NCBI GenBank assembly: GCA_003439945.1 | Contig: QVRM01000325.1 | Location: 172,501-236,500 of the forward strand | Direction: 5' to 3' | DNA length: 64,000 nt | From: Dermanyssus gallinae | Taxonomy: Eukaryota; Arthropoda; Arachnida; Mesostigmata; Dermanyssidae | Shown: one piece after another, positions 1 through 11,957 of the stretch | Layout of the letters: every line of letters begins with the position of its first letter | How positions within the stretch are numbered: the stretch's first letter is position 1 | Notes under the pieces: model-generated | Databases searched by the model: none | Seen by the model: the letters and a program-made list of their open reading frames with translations, nothing else | What the model was told of the DNA's origin: nothing | Translations under genes and position numbers: made by a program

Positions 1-569
1 TTATCCATCGCTGGCCACCGCCGTTACTTCTGCAGCTGCCGCTGTACGGAAGGCCACCTGCCGACCGTTTCTTCCGGCGGCATGGCGAGAAGAGGCGAAA
101 ACCGAACGAGATGGACGAACCAGAAAACGACGACGACGAAGATGAAGAAGAAGAAGAGAAAGGAGAGAAAAATACACCGACGAGAAAGAAAAAGCACCGA
201 CGAGAAAGAAAAAGCACCGACGAGGGAAAGAAAAGCAGAAGAAAATGAAGCCGGAATGTGGAAAACCATCGACCGCGTAGAAATACGAAAGACCAAGCCG
301 CTACGCCATCGCTGTTGCCGCCCCGACGTCCAAACGACGTCACGTTCGAAGCGGCTAATAGAACGGCTTTCTGTGAGTCCGAATGCTGAACATGCCGAGA
401 AGACTTCGAAGGAAGGCGTTGATCGAAGGCGTTGCCCGATGGTGTCGATGCAGAAACGAAGAAGCAGTCCAAGACGCTTATCACTAGGCGCAACACTAGC
501 AGCCGCGCGGCTGGCGTGGTTTATCGGCAGTGTTGCCAATACTACGTTTCCTACTAAATTCAAGCTTTT
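1..569 (+). other. GAA/GAC-rich segment, possible exon tail
   Basis: No gene recognised. In frame 3 the sequence is open from the window edge to a TGA at 246-248; around codon 37 (ATG at 111) it encodes an acidic run (DDDEDEEEEE) followed by a Lys/Arg-rich, nuclear-localisation-like tail. This could be the 3' end of an exon cut by the window edge, or a by-product of purine-rich repeats: a 20-bp unit is repeated about 2.5 times at 179-230. A second frame is open from 82 to 576 but looks compositionally driven. Only transcript data could decide. Confidence 0.15.
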
Positions 570-570
570 G

Positions 571-767
571 GGCTGACCCCCCTCCGCCAAGATTCGACGT
601 CTACGGGACTGCTTTTCGCTTTTCGCGTCAATGATAGACCGCCCCTGTAAATGCAAATGTTTGGGGTCCGTCTTTGCAACGGGCAAGGGGCTCGAACCCC
701 CGCGCACCTATGTGTCTCCTTCCGTCGCGCTGAATGCACCACGCCATTGGGCTCGACACAGTTTACT
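571..767 (-). mobile_element. SINE-1 copy b (tRNA-derived)
   Basis: Reading the minus strand, a tRNA-like head (ending on the plus strand in gggctcgacaca) has a B-box-like GGGGTTCGAGCCCC, then a body similar to the neighbouring copy at 782-969 and a 3' end GGGGTCAGCCC. It is more diverged than its neighbour. No coding capacity. Confidence 0.7.
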
Positions 768-781
768 ACAACAACTACTAC

Positions 782-969
782 CGAAGTAAAGTTTTCGGGC
801 TGACCCTCAGCCAATATTTAACGTCCACGGAACTGTTTTTCACATCGATTCATAGACGGACCCCTATAAATACAAATGTGCAACGGTGGGGGGTCGAACC
901 CGCGCACGTATGTGTCTCCTCCGGTTGCGAGGCGGAGACTCAATCCACTACGCCACCGGGCTCGACACA
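782..969 (-). mobile_element. SINE-1 copy a (tRNA-derived, with TSD)
   Basis: The minus strand carries a tRNA-like head with A-box-like TGGCGTAGTGG and B-box GGGTTCGACCC (about 891-901), then a non-tRNA body and a 3' end that folds as GGCTGA-GGG-TCAGCC (798-812). It is flanked by 14-bp direct repeats acaacaactactac at 768-781 and 970-983, so it inserted into an ACA/ACT microsatellite. A RNA polymerase III internal promoter is inferred from the boxes. Other copies: 571-767, 42920-43091, 53448-53640. Confidence 0.8.
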
Positions 970-983
970 ACAACAACTACTAC

Positions 984-1601
984 TACGACTACTTTTAGTA
1001 CTGCTACTACATTTGATACAAAATGGATCCGAGACCAAATCGTGCCAGAAAGTAGCATTACATTCACAGGTGCTGAAGGTGGCTAAAAGCAATGGCAGTA
1101 GTCAACAGGCGATCGGAATTTGCCGAACCAGCTTCTGAAGCGAGTGAAGAACGCGACGAAGCACGAAGCTATCTTTGGCCATTTAGATGGCGCCGAAAGA
1201 TCGAATCAGTAGCGCCTTCCGTTGTAATTGCTGTGCTGACCGCGAGCAAACCGTGCCGCCGGTCACAACCGCTTCTGCTGTTGCTCGACTGCTGAGCATT
1301 TGTTTGCATTCTGATCAGTCATGGTGTGAATATGTGGTCATGCGTGTCATGTGCTATATACGCGTATACCTATCGCTGTTCGTATGTGTGTGAATAAGCA
1401 CTTCTGCATGTTGATGCGTATGACACCGAAACATCCACCGTAGACTACTGCCACGTCGACAAGAACTACTCAATTAGGTACAGCACGAATTTCAACGTTT
1501 AGTAACGATCGATTAGCTTAACCATCAATTCGGGGTGCCGCACGGTGAAAGGAAAGCGTAGACAAGCCGAAGTTTCCCCGAGGACGAAATGATCTCATGG
1601 G

Positions 1602-1638
<37 letters not shown>

Positions 1639-2577
1639 CGAGGGCGGGTCGCCACATTAAAACTACCAAGATATCCTGGTTTGTTTTGCTTAGAAGCGCC
1701 ATTCACTAACTGCACACAGATCAGCCAAAGTTCATTCTAATATGGCGGTGATATTACGAACTGCTTATGGTGATCACCCAGCGTCCCGAAACACTGTGTG
1801 CATACATGGTACCATCGATACCACGCGATGGACGTGAACAAGCGTGAAGTGTGCCCCGTTCGGGAAGACTTTCGACGTCAACAACAGAAGCGAACGTTAA
1901 AAAATCGTTCCTGATATTGTACTCAACAATCGCCGAGTTACTCTCAGGGAAATTCATGAGCGACTGGAAATATCCTATGGATCAGTTGTAACAGCCTGAC
2001 CGATTATCCATGCGTCAGAACACTGGCAGCGAATTGTTTGTTGCAAACATGTTGAATTTCCAGCAAATAAACGCCCGTCGGAAAATGTCCGAAGTAAAGC
2101 TTGTCTATCTCGTTTCGCTTCTGTTCTTTCTCTTGGTTGGTTTGTCTTCCCGTTTTTTCTCTGCATAACTAGCGTACTGGACATACGGCCTTTCATTTAT
2201 CGGCTCTATTTTTCTTGCATGCTAGTTGGCTTCCGTAATGGCATCAGCTCTAAAGGTGGCTGTCCGGTGCCCATGTCGTTTACGCACGCACGAAAGTAGT
2301 CTCGTCATGAGAAGCCGGCATGCGGGCGTCTCAAAGTACGGTGAAGGTCGATGCGGCTCGCTCCACATTTAAATAATATCTACTGATTAGCGACAACCAC
2401 TTTACTGGTTATGAGATCGATCAGGATAATGAATACAGCGAGTCTAGTATAATAACCATGAGTCATTCACACAGAGCCCCTACATACCCTGGTGATTTCC
2501 TTATAGAGCGATCAAAACGGTTTCAAAACGAATTTACTCGTTGCCACCTCTCGATGGGTGCATACCTAATCAATCCT

Positions 2578-2581
<4 letters not shown>
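984..2581. other. no recognised gene
   Basis: Mostly unique sequence. Short open frames on both strands show no domain or motif I recognise. A (TA)n tract lies at 1603-1636. Confidence 0.5.
1603..1636. repeat. (TA)n microsatellite
   Basis: Uninterrupted TA dinucleotides. Confidence 0.95.

Positions 2582-2629
<48 letters not shown>
2582..2629. repeat. (TA)n microsatellite
   Basis: Uninterrupted TA dinucleotides, about 24 units. Confidence 0.95.
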
Positions 2630-2630
<1 letters not shown>

Positions 2631-2907
2631 CATCGTACTGGTTTCGCTTTCAGTTCGCTAGTAGTAACCAATATCTGTTTGTCCATTTTCGATTTGATTT
2701 TGGAACACCACATGACGTATACGTTATTGACGACAACCAACGATAGCACAAACAAAGGTAACTGAATTTCAACGATATGATACGTTAGACCGGCCCGGTA
2801 CCGGCGTGACGTACGTGTGTCGTACAGTCGACCGTAATAATAATAGTGGGGTGAGCCTAGGCGGGTACACGTTTAGGTCCCACACTTGTAGGGAAATTAC
2901 CTATACG

Positions 2908-2918
2908 TAATAATAATA

Positions 2919-2968
<50 letters not shown>
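2908..2968. repeat. (TAA)n microsatellite
   Basis: About 20 TAA units with one TAG interruption. A shorter AAT tract follows at 3115-3144. Confidence 0.95.
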
Positions 2969-2969
<1 letters not shown>

Positions 2970-3449
2970 CGGCAGTTGCTCTCGCTGGCGGTATGCAGTG
3001 GTAACGCCGCCTGTATAATCGGGTCAATGTTTTGAGAGGAAGAGACTGCTACCGAGATATTTAATTATATATTAATACATGTTAAGACCTCACAATTGTA
3101 TGATCAGCAATAAACAATAAAATAATAATAATAATAATAATAATACTAGGTTTCCATAGTGGACCAGTCCATTATAATAAGTTTCCATAATTGACGCTAT
3201 GGGACAATATAAGACTAGCAAAGGTGATGTTCATCCATCGTTGGCTGGCCTGCCTGGTTTCAGTAAACACGAATTGTCAGGAGGCCGCGCGGTGAAGAGG
3301 GGGGGGAGCAGCGCGATAAATAGCATATCTCGCAGGAGATACCGCTCCTTAATGGACGAAACCCAAACGAAACTAAGGCTAATTGCCTATGATAATCCCC
3401 CTGCACTAAATGTGCTTTCAACTCTTTGACAAAACAGCCCGAAGACATT

Positions 3450-3620
3450 CACTGCAACAATATTATCAGCAATGATAACAACAGCAGCAACAATAACAGC
3501 CATGGGTATAACCACCGCAACAGACATAACAACAATAGCAGCAACAACAACAACAACAAGAACAACAACGACAACAACAATACCGGCAAAAATGACAAAA
3601 ACAAAAGCACAAACAACCGG
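3450..3620. repeat. (CAA)n-rich tract
   Basis: CAA/AAC units mixed with CAG and AAT. The Asn-rich frame it creates is a translation artefact. Confidence 0.85.
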
Positions 3621-3897
3621 CTGCCACTACTAACACAGTTACCTACTAGTTTAAATAAGTAAAATTTCGAATCATTTTAAGTAGCACTTAGTCATGATAA
3701 TCGTGGCAGATTTAGCGTGGGATTCCTCCCGCGTCCATTAATATTGTTATTATCATTATTATCTCTCTCTCTCTGTCCCGCTTTCTCTCGCCGACTCTCA
3801 CTTTCCACACTTCCGTTCCACGGACCGCGAACTAATTGGCACGGTAGCAAGTTGTTCGCATGCAAGTCATGCAATGCCACCCGGTTAGTAATATTAA

Positions 3898-3898
3898 A

Positions 3899-3932
<34 letters not shown>

Positions 3933-4183
3933 ACTAACGGTAACAACAGAAACAACAACAACAATAATGGTAACAACAACAGCAACAGCAGCAACAACAA
4001 CAACAATAACGGTAACAACAGAAACAACAACAACAATAATGGTAACAACAACAGCAACAGCAGCAACAACAACAACAATAACGGTAACAACAGAAACAAC
4101 AACAATAATGGTAACAACAACAGCAACAGCAGCAACAATAACGGTAACAACAACAACGGTAACAACAGCAACAACAACAACAA
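3898..4183. repeat. CAA/CAG/GGT array with 84-bp higher-order period
   Basis: CAACAG and AAC units carry periodic GGT insertions, so that a block of about 84 bp recurs roughly three times between 3945 and 4180. The open frames on both strands here (poly-Asn/Ser, poly-Leu) show no non-repetitive domain. Confidence 0.85.
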
Positions 4184-4240
4184 CAGTAGTCGTAGTAGTA
4201 GTAGTAGTGGTAGTACGCAGTAGTAGTGGTAGTAATAGTA
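4184..4240. repeat. (GTA)n tract
   Basis: GTA/GTG units directly follow the CAA array, changing composition abruptly at about 4186. Confidence 0.85.
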
Positions 4241-4785
4241 ATGTCATTCTTATATGAACTAATCAGTAGATGGACGAAGGCGAACGCACCAAATCACAGC
4301 ACGTCACCAGCATACGGGAGACGGTGGACTGGCGGCCGTGACTATACGCGTGATACGCGCGCGCCCACACGTATATGCAAATTATACGTATGAATAAACA
4401 GCAGACAACACGACGCTACGATACGCGGCCAGCGTTACGATACGCGCTGCATTCAGCATACATCACACCCGACAAATACAGCAGCAGCAGCAGCTGCACC
4501 GGCGACAGCGACATTACTAATAGTAAGTACTTCTGCTACTGAGCAAACGAAGAAAGCGTTTAATCAGCATCGTGGCTGTCGTATCCATTGGCCGTGCTAA
4601 TGCGACAGTCAACAACGTATGCATTGTTGCACCAGCCGAAATACAATACAGACGTGCATGTGTCATCACATACATGTGTTAGCGTGTGCAAATGACGTTT
4701 GGTGGTACTGGACGTACACTAAACTCGTAGGCTCGTGTTTAGTGTTACAAGATCGTAAGATCTCGAATGATCTACTATTATCAAC
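4241..4785. other. no recognised gene
   Basis: Unique sequence with several near-repeats of tacgatacgcg at 4415-4450. No domain-bearing ORF seen. Confidence 0.4.
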
Positions 4786-4851
4786 AATGAAAAACAGCAA
4801 TAAAAATAACAACAACAACAACAACAAGCACACCAACAAAAACTACAGCAA

Positions 4852-4883
<32 letters not shown>

Positions 4884-4960
4884 ACAAGAACAACAACAGC
4901 AAGCACACCAACAGCAACAACACTACTACTACTGCAACAGCGACTGCTCATTATACAATC
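4786..4960. repeat. (CAA)n-rich tract
   Basis: CAA/CAG/AAC units ending in a short ACT run. Confidence 0.85.
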
Positions 4961-5101
4961 ATACTAGTAATGATTGCCCTATGCACGTAATCCAGATCCG
5001 CGTAAACCACTGGAAGAAGTTAACAAGGCGGACGACAAAACCAGACAATGTTGTGCCGCAATAATGTGCTACGTTATCAGACAGAAAACGTACGGATACT
5101 A

Positions 5102-5102
<1 letters not shown>

Positions 5103-5151
<49 letters not shown>
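5103..5151. repeat. (TA)n microsatellite
   Basis: About 24 TA units. Confidence 0.95.
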
Positions 5152-5153
<2 letters not shown>

Positions 5154-5445
5154 TTCAATCCCCGTTTTTATTAATCGAAGTCATTAGAGCGATGCTTATT
5201 GAGAATAGATAATAAGCCATACCGCTGAGAGTTAGCGCCCCTGCCGCCACAAGCTTTCTGTTGAAGAAAACCTAGATACTTGAACATACCCGGCAATTTC
5301 GATGCAATCTTTCTAGGCAATTGTAAATCGGGCTAAATGTATTAAACAAATACAAACATTGTCCGCGATGTTCCTGTAGATGCTGATATTTCTTTATTCT
5401 TGTTGGCAAATTTCAAAACTTCAAATGTTCTACTATATCTAGAGG

Positions 5446-5553
5446 TGTGAATACACACACATATATATATACATACATGTATATATATACATATATGTCT
5501 GTATGTATATATATATATATATACATACATACATGTATATATATACATCTATG

Positions 5554-5599
<46 letters not shown>

Positions 5600-5694
5600 C
5601 ATACATGTATATATATATATACATCTATGTATGTATATATATATATATATACATACATACATACATACATGTATATATATATATATATATACAT
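5446..5694. repeat. TA/TACA/TATG compound microsatellite
   Basis: TA runs alternate with ATAC, CATA and TGTA units in blocks of about 60-70 bp. Frames giving Ile-Tyr repeats on both strands are artefacts. Confidence 0.9.
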
Positions 5695-5739
5695 CCATGG
5701 GCACTGACACCGATCCTGAGGCAACAACCACTTATTTCT

Positions 5740-6277
5740 AAAACGACTTTTCCAAACTTTTGCATACCTGGTTACGTCAAAGTTGTGTTTTATTTATATG
5801 GGCTCGGTTCGTTGGTCAAGCCGGAGTCAGTTACTATAAACCAATCTGTTGTTGCATTTCGGATTTGCCGCCGGACTGGAAACGAGGTTACGTCAGTGTT
5901 ACTGTCCGAATGCAACGAACGGATAAACACGCGGTCGTCTGGATGCAGAGCCCACGTCAAGCAAATGCGCCTCAACCAGACGTCTACGAGTGCTGCGGTT
6001 CGTTTGAGATTGTGCGCAAATCTACATTTACCACACCCAATCGACTATTAGAGCTTAGTCGCTGTAAGGCTTAGCCTTTGTCGCCGTCGCCGCCGCGAGC
6101 GACGCCTGTATCGTCTAATTGTTCTTTTCGTTGTTGACACAGGCGAACGCGGTTTCTAAGGCAGCAAGCGGTAAGCAATCAGGAGGCGAAAACAAATCGA
6201 GAAACATGCTGGAAAGTAGACGTTGGACGTAGAATATGTGTTCTGTCTCTTTTCGACTAGAGGAGGTACGCGCACAC
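5740..6277. other. unique segment, uncertain ORF
   Basis: Two overlapping plus-strand frames (open to 6051 and 6074) have mixed composition, unlike the surrounding repeats. I recognise no domain and see no convincing splice context, so I do not call a gene. Confidence 0.3.
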
Positions 6278-6280
6278 ATA

Positions 6281-6347
<67 letters not shown>
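6278..6347. repeat. (TA)n microsatellite
   Basis: Long TA run with one TATGTGTA interruption near its start. Confidence 0.95.
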
Positions 6348-6350
<3 letters not shown>

Positions 6351-6369
6351 CCGAACATATTAATCTGCA

Positions 6370-6381
6370 TGTTTAGAAGAA
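6370..6381. repeat. TSD of element A, left copy
   Basis: tgtttagaagaa, repeated exactly at 7935-7946 on the far side of element A. Confidence 0.75.
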
Positions 6382-7934
6382 TGTTTGCACAGTAGCCGAC
6401 GATATTCGACGGGTCCTTAACTTCAGTGTTACATCCGGGCTGGAGTTAAACCCCGCCAAATGCGAAATATGCCTCCTTGGCCCCACCATCGAGGCTCCTG
6501 AAATACAGTCACTTCGAGACCTCCTGCCAGGCTGCAAGATGACCGTCAAAAACGATCTGGAGCTACTAGGCGTACCAATTTGCCCCGAGGGGCTCCCAGC
6601 AGCAATCGAGCGCTGGAGATTGAATCTGGAAAATGCCGCTGCTCGTCTTCCTCTTCTGGGAGCACACCGGGGACTTTTCTTACTCAGGTCCTCTTTCTCG
6701 TCCTCAAGACTCATCCACCTTCTTCGAGGGGCCGACCTATCTAACCAAGCCGATGAGTTGCAAAGGCTCAACGATTTGACACTGTCCACCCTCGAGTCCC
6801 TGCTGAATACATCTCTACCACCCAGCGCACGGGAACAGGCATTACTACCTGTTTCTAAAGGAGGCCTCGGTGTACCAAATTTACTGACCCTGGCCGGGCC
6901 TGCTATAGTCTCGTCGATGCTAAGCGCGGAAAACAGGGCAACCCCTCTTTTAGATTCAGCGGGAGTCGACCAGTTTAGAAACCGCTTAGCCCATCTTCAA
7001 GAGAACCTTGAGGCGCGCTGCGGGGTAGGCCTGAAAACGTACTGTCCCAGCGCGACTGGAGTTCACCTCTGCACGACGAGGTACAACGACGTCTCTTTAA
7101 CGAAGCTGCCGACGACACAGCCAGAGCTCGCTTAAACGCCGTATCCGCCAAGGATTCAGGGGCCTGGTTACACGCGCTTCCTAGTGCCCCCATAGGTACC
7201 CTTCTTGATGACGAGTCGATTCGCATAGCAGTAGGCTTACGACTAGGGGCAGACATAGTTAGCCCTCATCGGTGCCAATGTGGTCACCCCGTCGATAAAC
7301 TAGGACATCACGGACTATCGTGCATTATTAGTGCAGGACGACGCTCGAGACATGCCGCTATTAATGAGACCTTTAACAGAGCCCTTAGGTCGTGCGGTCG
7401 TCCGTGCATTCTTGAACCCCCAGGCCTCTGCGCGGAGGACGGCAAACGTCCAGATGGTATGACACTCACACCATTCGAGCGAGGCAAAATGCTAGTTTGG
7501 GATGCAACCGTTACCGACTCCTTAGCTCCTTCTATGGTCGGTGGCGGCGCATCCGAAGCTGGTTATGCAGCCCACCTTGCGGAGGCTAACAAGTTGAGAA
7601 AATACTCATCAATCGGCTATCCCCATGAATTTTGCCCTCTCGCGTTTGAAACTTTGGGTGCCCCTGGCGTTCGGACCAAGCAGCTGATCCGCAAAGTTGG
7701 GACCTTGTTAAACCTGTCATCCGGTGATAACAGGTCATCGTCCTTTCTTAAACAACGCCTGGATCTTGACATACAACGTGGAAACGCTGCCTCCGTTCGG
7801 GGCACACTCCTGAAGTGGTCTCGCCCTGGCCTCATCGAAACGGACACGTGACAGTCTCAATGCGCATTGGCTTAGCTAGTTGATGTGTGTAACATATACC
7901 TAATGTATTATACGGAAATAAACTTCTTAGTATC
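6382..7934 (+). mobile_element. Element A: 5'-truncated RLE-type non-LTR retrotransposon
   Basis: A 1.55-kb 3' fragment of a single-ORF, restriction-like-endonuclease retrotransposon, bounded by a 12-bp direct repeat. It begins inside the RT domain just after the catalytic region, continues through the CCHC-like motif and endonuclease, and ends in a short 3' UTR. 5' truncation with a TSD is the usual product of target-primed reverse transcription. It is related to, but distinct from, element B at 30.5-38.8 kb. Confidence 0.8.
6392..7854 (+). pseudogene. RLE-type retrotransposon ORF, 3' part, one frameshift
   Basis: Encodes the C-terminal half of a reverse transcriptase-endonuclease. It opens with VADDIRRVLNF and GLELNPAKCE, the region following the RT active site. 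The frame is open to about 7041 and then shifts; the second frame is open from 7042 to the TGA at 7849-7851. That part has a Cys/His motif CQCGHPVDKLGHHGLSC at about 7275-7325, GR..RHAAIN, then GKRPDG (about 7441-7458) and LVWDATVTD (about 7493-7520), which I read as the PD...D core of the endonuclease. A single indel and no nonsense mutations in more than 450 codons suggest a fairly young copy. The RT catalytic core is missing through 5' truncation, so it cannot be autonomous. Confidence 0.75.
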
Positions 7935-7946
7935 TGTTTAGAAGAA
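7935..7946. repeat. TSD of element A, right copy
   Basis: tgtttagaagaa, identical to 6370-6381. Confidence 0.75.
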
Positions 7947-8102
7947 CACAACATATTGTATATTTTTCTTTAGTGCAAACATTTCCTAACGGGAAGCAAA
8001 AATATTTCTACAAGATAGATTGAAAAGCTGAAAAACTGTTTGATCATTTGCAAGAGGTAGTTAAAGCACCAGAAGACTATGTCCACCATACACGTATATC
8101 TT

Positions 8103-8107
<5 letters not shown>

Positions 8108-8141
<34 letters not shown>
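8108..8141. repeat. (TA)n microsatellite
   Basis: TA run. It may be the upstream flank of the R2-like insertion. Confidence 0.9.
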
Positions 8142-8144
<3 letters not shown>

Positions 8145-8687
8145 AACTTCTATATAGGTAAAGTGTATACACTGGCTACAAAACCCAGACAGTGCATACA
8201 TTGTATAGTGGTGTATCGATACGCTTTGTTTTGCTCTAAAATCGAACACTGCGTAGATAATACAATAAGCAACGATATATTGGGCAGCCATATCGTGTTT
8301 TTAAACCACTATATATTTTAATTGACTACCTACATACCTACTATATATTTGTAATAGATGCTTCAATTCCACTGAATCGAAGAGACAGCAATTAATCTGT
8401 CTGATGCTAGTCTTCCATCCAATTACCACAAATATATATCTTAAACCGACACTACTATTGTACATATTAATGTGCAATTTTTAACTTCTACTTTTGACGC
8501 TATTTTGCATAAATACAGTACGTAACGAAATATGACATAGTGCTCCCTGGGTAGAGACGAACAGAATGATGGTCTAAAGACCGCTTCATTTTAGCGATTT
8601 TAACAACAACATCTGCGTAAAATCGCGCCATCGTTCGCGTACTAGACTTTTAAAGAAATCTTACCACCACTGTGGACCAAGACAACG

Positions 8688-11600
8688 ATGGCATCACGTG
8701 ACGGCAGCAACACCGCCGGAAGACTCAGCTGCCAGACTTGCGGGCGAGTATGCAAATCTGGCGCGGGCCTCGCGAGCCACATTAGATTGACTCACAATCA
8801 ACGAGAAGTTCGTGCCACCTCCCAAACTCCTAACCGATCACAGACTAATAATTTGATTTTAAGTTCCTCACAAAATGACACTGCTGCTTCTAATAATAAT
8901 AATTTTAACCCCCCTAGTACTTCACGCGTCTCCCAGCCAAATTGTAAATGTCCATCTAGTACTTGCTTAAAGGTCTTTAATTCTAAATCAGGTCTTAATT
9001 TACACCGTCGTCGTGCTCATCCGGACGAATATAATGAGAACATTTTAGCCCCCCCCTCTAAGAAGGCCAGATGGAACCCACAAGACCGTGAATTTTTAGC
9101 AACATTAGAAGCAGATTTTATATTAGATAATAATAACGAAACTCCTAGAGAAATTGACCACCTTTTAGCTACTAATTTTAACTCACGCACACCTGGGGCG
9201 ATTAGAGGCCAACGTAATTCTCAGGCGCATAAGGATCTGGTAGAGGACCTCCTTAAAAAGAGGTCTCTCCTGGATTCCAACCTTGACGGATCTGAGCTTC
9301 CTGAGCGTAGTCGGCCTCGATACTCTGAATCAGATGGCCCCTATAATCCATCCCAAAAAGATATTATTATATCTAAAATACAAGCTCTCACAAACACATT
9401 TCCAAAACGCAACATAATTTCAACAGACCTTACTCATCTGTCAAATATAATTTGCTCAGGTGAGGACCACACTATCGCCTTAAACGAATTTCTGAACAAA
9501 CATTTTACACACACTGTCCTACGTCGTGCCTTTAGAGAAACACCTTCCACTGAAGCGCGAGTATCTAAAAGGCAACAGCGACGTCAAGACTACGCAACCA
9601 CTCAAAAACTTTTTAGCCAAAACCGATCCAAATGCGCTCATGAGGTGCTGGACGGCAAACACACCATACACAACATGCAGGCCACCGAAGTTGTAGAACA
9701 CTGGGCCAACACGATGACACAACCACCCCCTGAACCACTCCCTTGCCCCGTATACACTCCCAACTCTGATCTCTTTGAGGTTTCCCTCCCTATCTCCCTA
9801 AAGGAAACCCACGTAGCTCTCCGCGGACCTTCTAAAGCACTAGGCTTGGACGGGATTTGTCTTTCGTCCCTCCGTAAACTCCCGTTAGAAGTAGTCTGTT
9901 GTATTCTTAACATACTAATAATTAGCGATATTGCTTCAGCCCATGAAACTGCTCGCTTAGCGTTCATCCCTAAAATTAACAATGCCACATCCCCAAGCGA
10001 TCTGCGACCCCTATCTATTAGTTCATACTTACAACGAACGCTTAACAAAATTCTCTCTAGACGCCTCCAGAACTCTATTAAGCTTCTCCCAATCCAGCGA
10101 GCGTTTCTCCCCTATAATGGTACCTTCGAGAATCTTGCGGTTCTGGATGGTATCCTTAACGATGCCAAGTCTGCAGGACGTGAGCTCAGACTTGCCTCAA
10201 TCGACCTCCGTAAGGCGTTCGACATGGTGAGTCATGACTCCGTCCTGTGGTCACTCCGGACTCGCGGATACCCGGAGGTATTCATTAACTATATCGAACG
10301 CTTGTACCTCTCATCTAAAACTCTCATAGAATTTGGACAAGAATGTCGCACATTTCGGCCAACTAGGGGTGTTAGGCAGGGAGATCCTCTGTCCCCCCTC
10401 TTATTTAATCTAGTTCTCGACGACATTCTTTCAAAATTAGACAAAACTAATATCGGGTACCAACTTACTGATGACTTCCGCCTTATGGGCTTAGCCTTTG
10501 CGGATGATCTCATCCTCCTAGCCTCCACGAAATCCACTCTCCAACGGCTCCTTAATATTGCGGACCCACTTTTAAAATCCCGAGGCCTTGAAATTAATAC
10601 TAATAAAAGCTTTACTATATCCCACCTATTTAATAGGAAGGAAGGTAAAGGTTTTATCAATACCGTATCAGAATTTAACGTTGGAGATCGGCAATTGCCA
10701 GCTAAAGGTATGAGCGATCGATGGAGATATCTTGGAGTCGACTTTGACCGCAATGGCAGAGTTGACTCCACCAAGGATATACTCCTTAACTTACTCAACA
10801 GACTCACGATAGCTCCCCTTAAACCCCACCAAAGACTCATATTTTTGAAAGACTTTCTCATTCCCCGTCTCCTATATAAACTGGTCTCCGGTCCCAGACC
10901 ATCTTACGCACTCCTTAGTGACCTAGATAAAGAGATCAGAAAGGTTGTTAAGTCGAAATGGCTTAAGCTCGAAAACTCGGTGCCGAACGCCTACCTGTAC
11001 ACGCACACAGCACACGGCGGTCTGGACATCCCCTGCCTCCAAACATTCATTCCCAGAATCCGCCTCTCCCGCCTGACAGCACTACAACACTCCACGCACC
11101 TTGGGGTCCAATGGATGCTAACCACCGAGCACTTTAAAAAAGATCTTGCGAAAACAAGACTTCTTTGCGAGCGCTTGGGAACCTCCATTGAGACCGCTAC
11201 ACAAGAGACCGATTACTGGTCTCAACAACTACACAACACGTTCGATGGGGCACATTTTAAAAAAGCACACGAAACGCCCTTTGTACATTACTGGATTAAG
11301 GGTATGCCCTACCTATCTGGTAAGGAGTATTCAAACCTACTAAAGCTCAGGATCAACGCACTACCAACGCGTGCCAGATTGGCCAGGGGACGCCCGGGCT
11401 ACAACAAACGTTGTAGGCACGGGTGTCATGCGCCTGAGACGTTGGCTCATGTCGCTCAGATGTGCGATATAACACACAAACAAACCATAAAGAGACATGA
11501 CGACGTCTGTGATCGCGTGGCGCGTCTTCTCCGCGAAAGGGGTCATGAGGTGGTTCGTGAGCGAGTATTCCGTCGACCGGGCGCACCGGGTCTAAAGCCC

Positions 11601-11957
11601 GACCTCGTAATAACAACACCTACCGAGGTCTGGGTTTTAGATGCCGAGGTTTGCGGCCCGAACCGGGACCTGGCAAAAGCACGGCAAGACAAGATCGCCA
11701 AATATGACGTCGAGTTCCTAAGAGCGGCGCTCCCCTACCCGCAAAAACCTCGCAGATTCGGATCCATCACTATCTCTATGAGTGGTGTATGGGACTCCGA
11801 ATCTGCGAGGACGCTCTTGGGGCTCGGCGTCACGAAGAGGAATCTTATGGATCTCACCGTTTTAACTTTGCAAGGAACCTTGAGGATATATCGCTCGCAC
11901 CGGATCCATAAGAGCGGGGGCTACCATCAAGCAAGGACACGGACAACTGATTCTTAA
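8688..11957 (+). CDS. R2-like reverse transcriptase / restriction-like endonuclease polyprotein
   Basis: Intact 1089-codon ORF, close to the usual R2 length. The ATG has A at -3 and G at +4. Order of domains: C2H2 finger 1 (C15, C18, H31, H36); C2H2 finger 2 (C88, C93, H106, H111); Myb-like segment from W129 (WNPQDREFL) to about 185; RT from about 360 to 650 with [16 protein letters not shown] (D506), [10 protein letters not shown] and the active site FADD (604-607); a C-terminal CCHC motif (C909, C913, H921, C926); and an endonuclease with KPD (D972), LDAE (D985) and a following DKIAKYD. In R2 the fingers and Myb domain bind target DNA, the endonuclease nicks it and the RT primes on the nick. 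All catalytic residues I can check are present, so it may be active. It sits 740 bp downstream of element A in the same orientation but is a different family. Confidence 0.92.
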   Translation: MASRDGSNTAGRLSCQTCGRVCKSGAGLASHIRLTHNQREVRATSQTPNRSQTNNLILSSSQNDTAASNNNNFNPPSTSRVSQPNCKCPSSTCLKVFNSKSGLNLHRRRAHPDEYNENILAPPSKKARWNPQDREFLATLEADFILDNNNETPREIDHLLATNFNSRTPGAIRGQRNSQAHKDLVEDLLKKRSLLDSNLDGSELPERSRPRYSESDGPYNPSQKDIIISKIQALTNTFPKRNIISTDLTHLSNIICSGEDHTIALNEFLNKHFTHTVLRRAFRETPSTEARVSKRQQRRQDYATTQKLFSQNRSKCAHEVLDGKHTIHNMQATEVVEHWANTMTQPPPEPLPCPVYTPNSDLFEVSLPISLKETHVALRGPSKALGLDGICLSSLRKLPLEVVCCILNILIISDIASAHETARLAFIPKINNATSPSDLRPLSISSYLQRTLNKILSRRLQNSIKLLPIQRAFLPYNGTFENLAVLDGILNDAKSAGRELRLASIDLRKAFDMVSHDSVLWSLRTRGYPEVFINYIERLYLSSKTLIEFGQECRTFRPTRGVRQGDPLSPLLFNLVLDDILSKLDKTNIGYQLTDDFRLMGLAFADDLILLASTKSTLQRLLNIADPLLKSRGLEINTNKSFTISHLFNRKEGKGFINTVSEFNVGDRQLPAKGMSDRWRYLGVDFDRNGRVDSTKDILLNLLNRLTIAPLKPHQRLIFLKDFLIPRLLYKLVSGPRPSYALLSDLDKEIRKVVKSKWLKLENSVPNAYLYTHTAHGGLDIPCLQTFIPRIRLSRLTALQHSTHLGVQWMLTTEHFKKDLAKTRLLCERLGTSIETATQETDYWSQQLHNTFDGAHFKKAHETPFVHYWIKGMPYLSGKEYSNLLKLRINALPTRARLARGRPGYNKRCRHGCHAPETLAHVAQMCDITHKQTIKRHDDVCDRVARLLRERGHEVVRERVFRRPGAPGLKPDLVITTPTEVWVLDAEVCGPNRDLAKARQDKIAKYDVEFLRAALPYPQKPRRFGSITISMSGVWDSESARTLLGLGVTKRNLMDLTVLTLQGTLRIYRSHRIHKSGGYHQARTRTTDS

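Noticed and set aside
3692..4257. Poly-Leu, poly-Val, poly-Asn and poly-Thr ORFs over the CAA array (also 17.8-18.4, 44.1, 58.7-59.5 and 60.2-60.6 kb)
   Set aside because: Triplet microsatellites stay open in several frames and there is no non-repetitive flanking domain.
5342..5731. Several overlapping ORFs giving Ile-Tyr repeat proteins on both strands (also near 12.1, 26.7, 28.7, 50.8 and 51.7 kb)
   Set aside because: They are translations of (TA)n and TACA microsatellites, which are open on both strands by composition.
8688..11957. Reading the 1089-codon ORF as a host zinc-finger protein because of the two N-terminal C2H2 fingers
   Set aside because: Finger, Myb, RT (FADD), CCHC and PD-D endonuclease in this order are diagnostic of R2-type retrotransposons.
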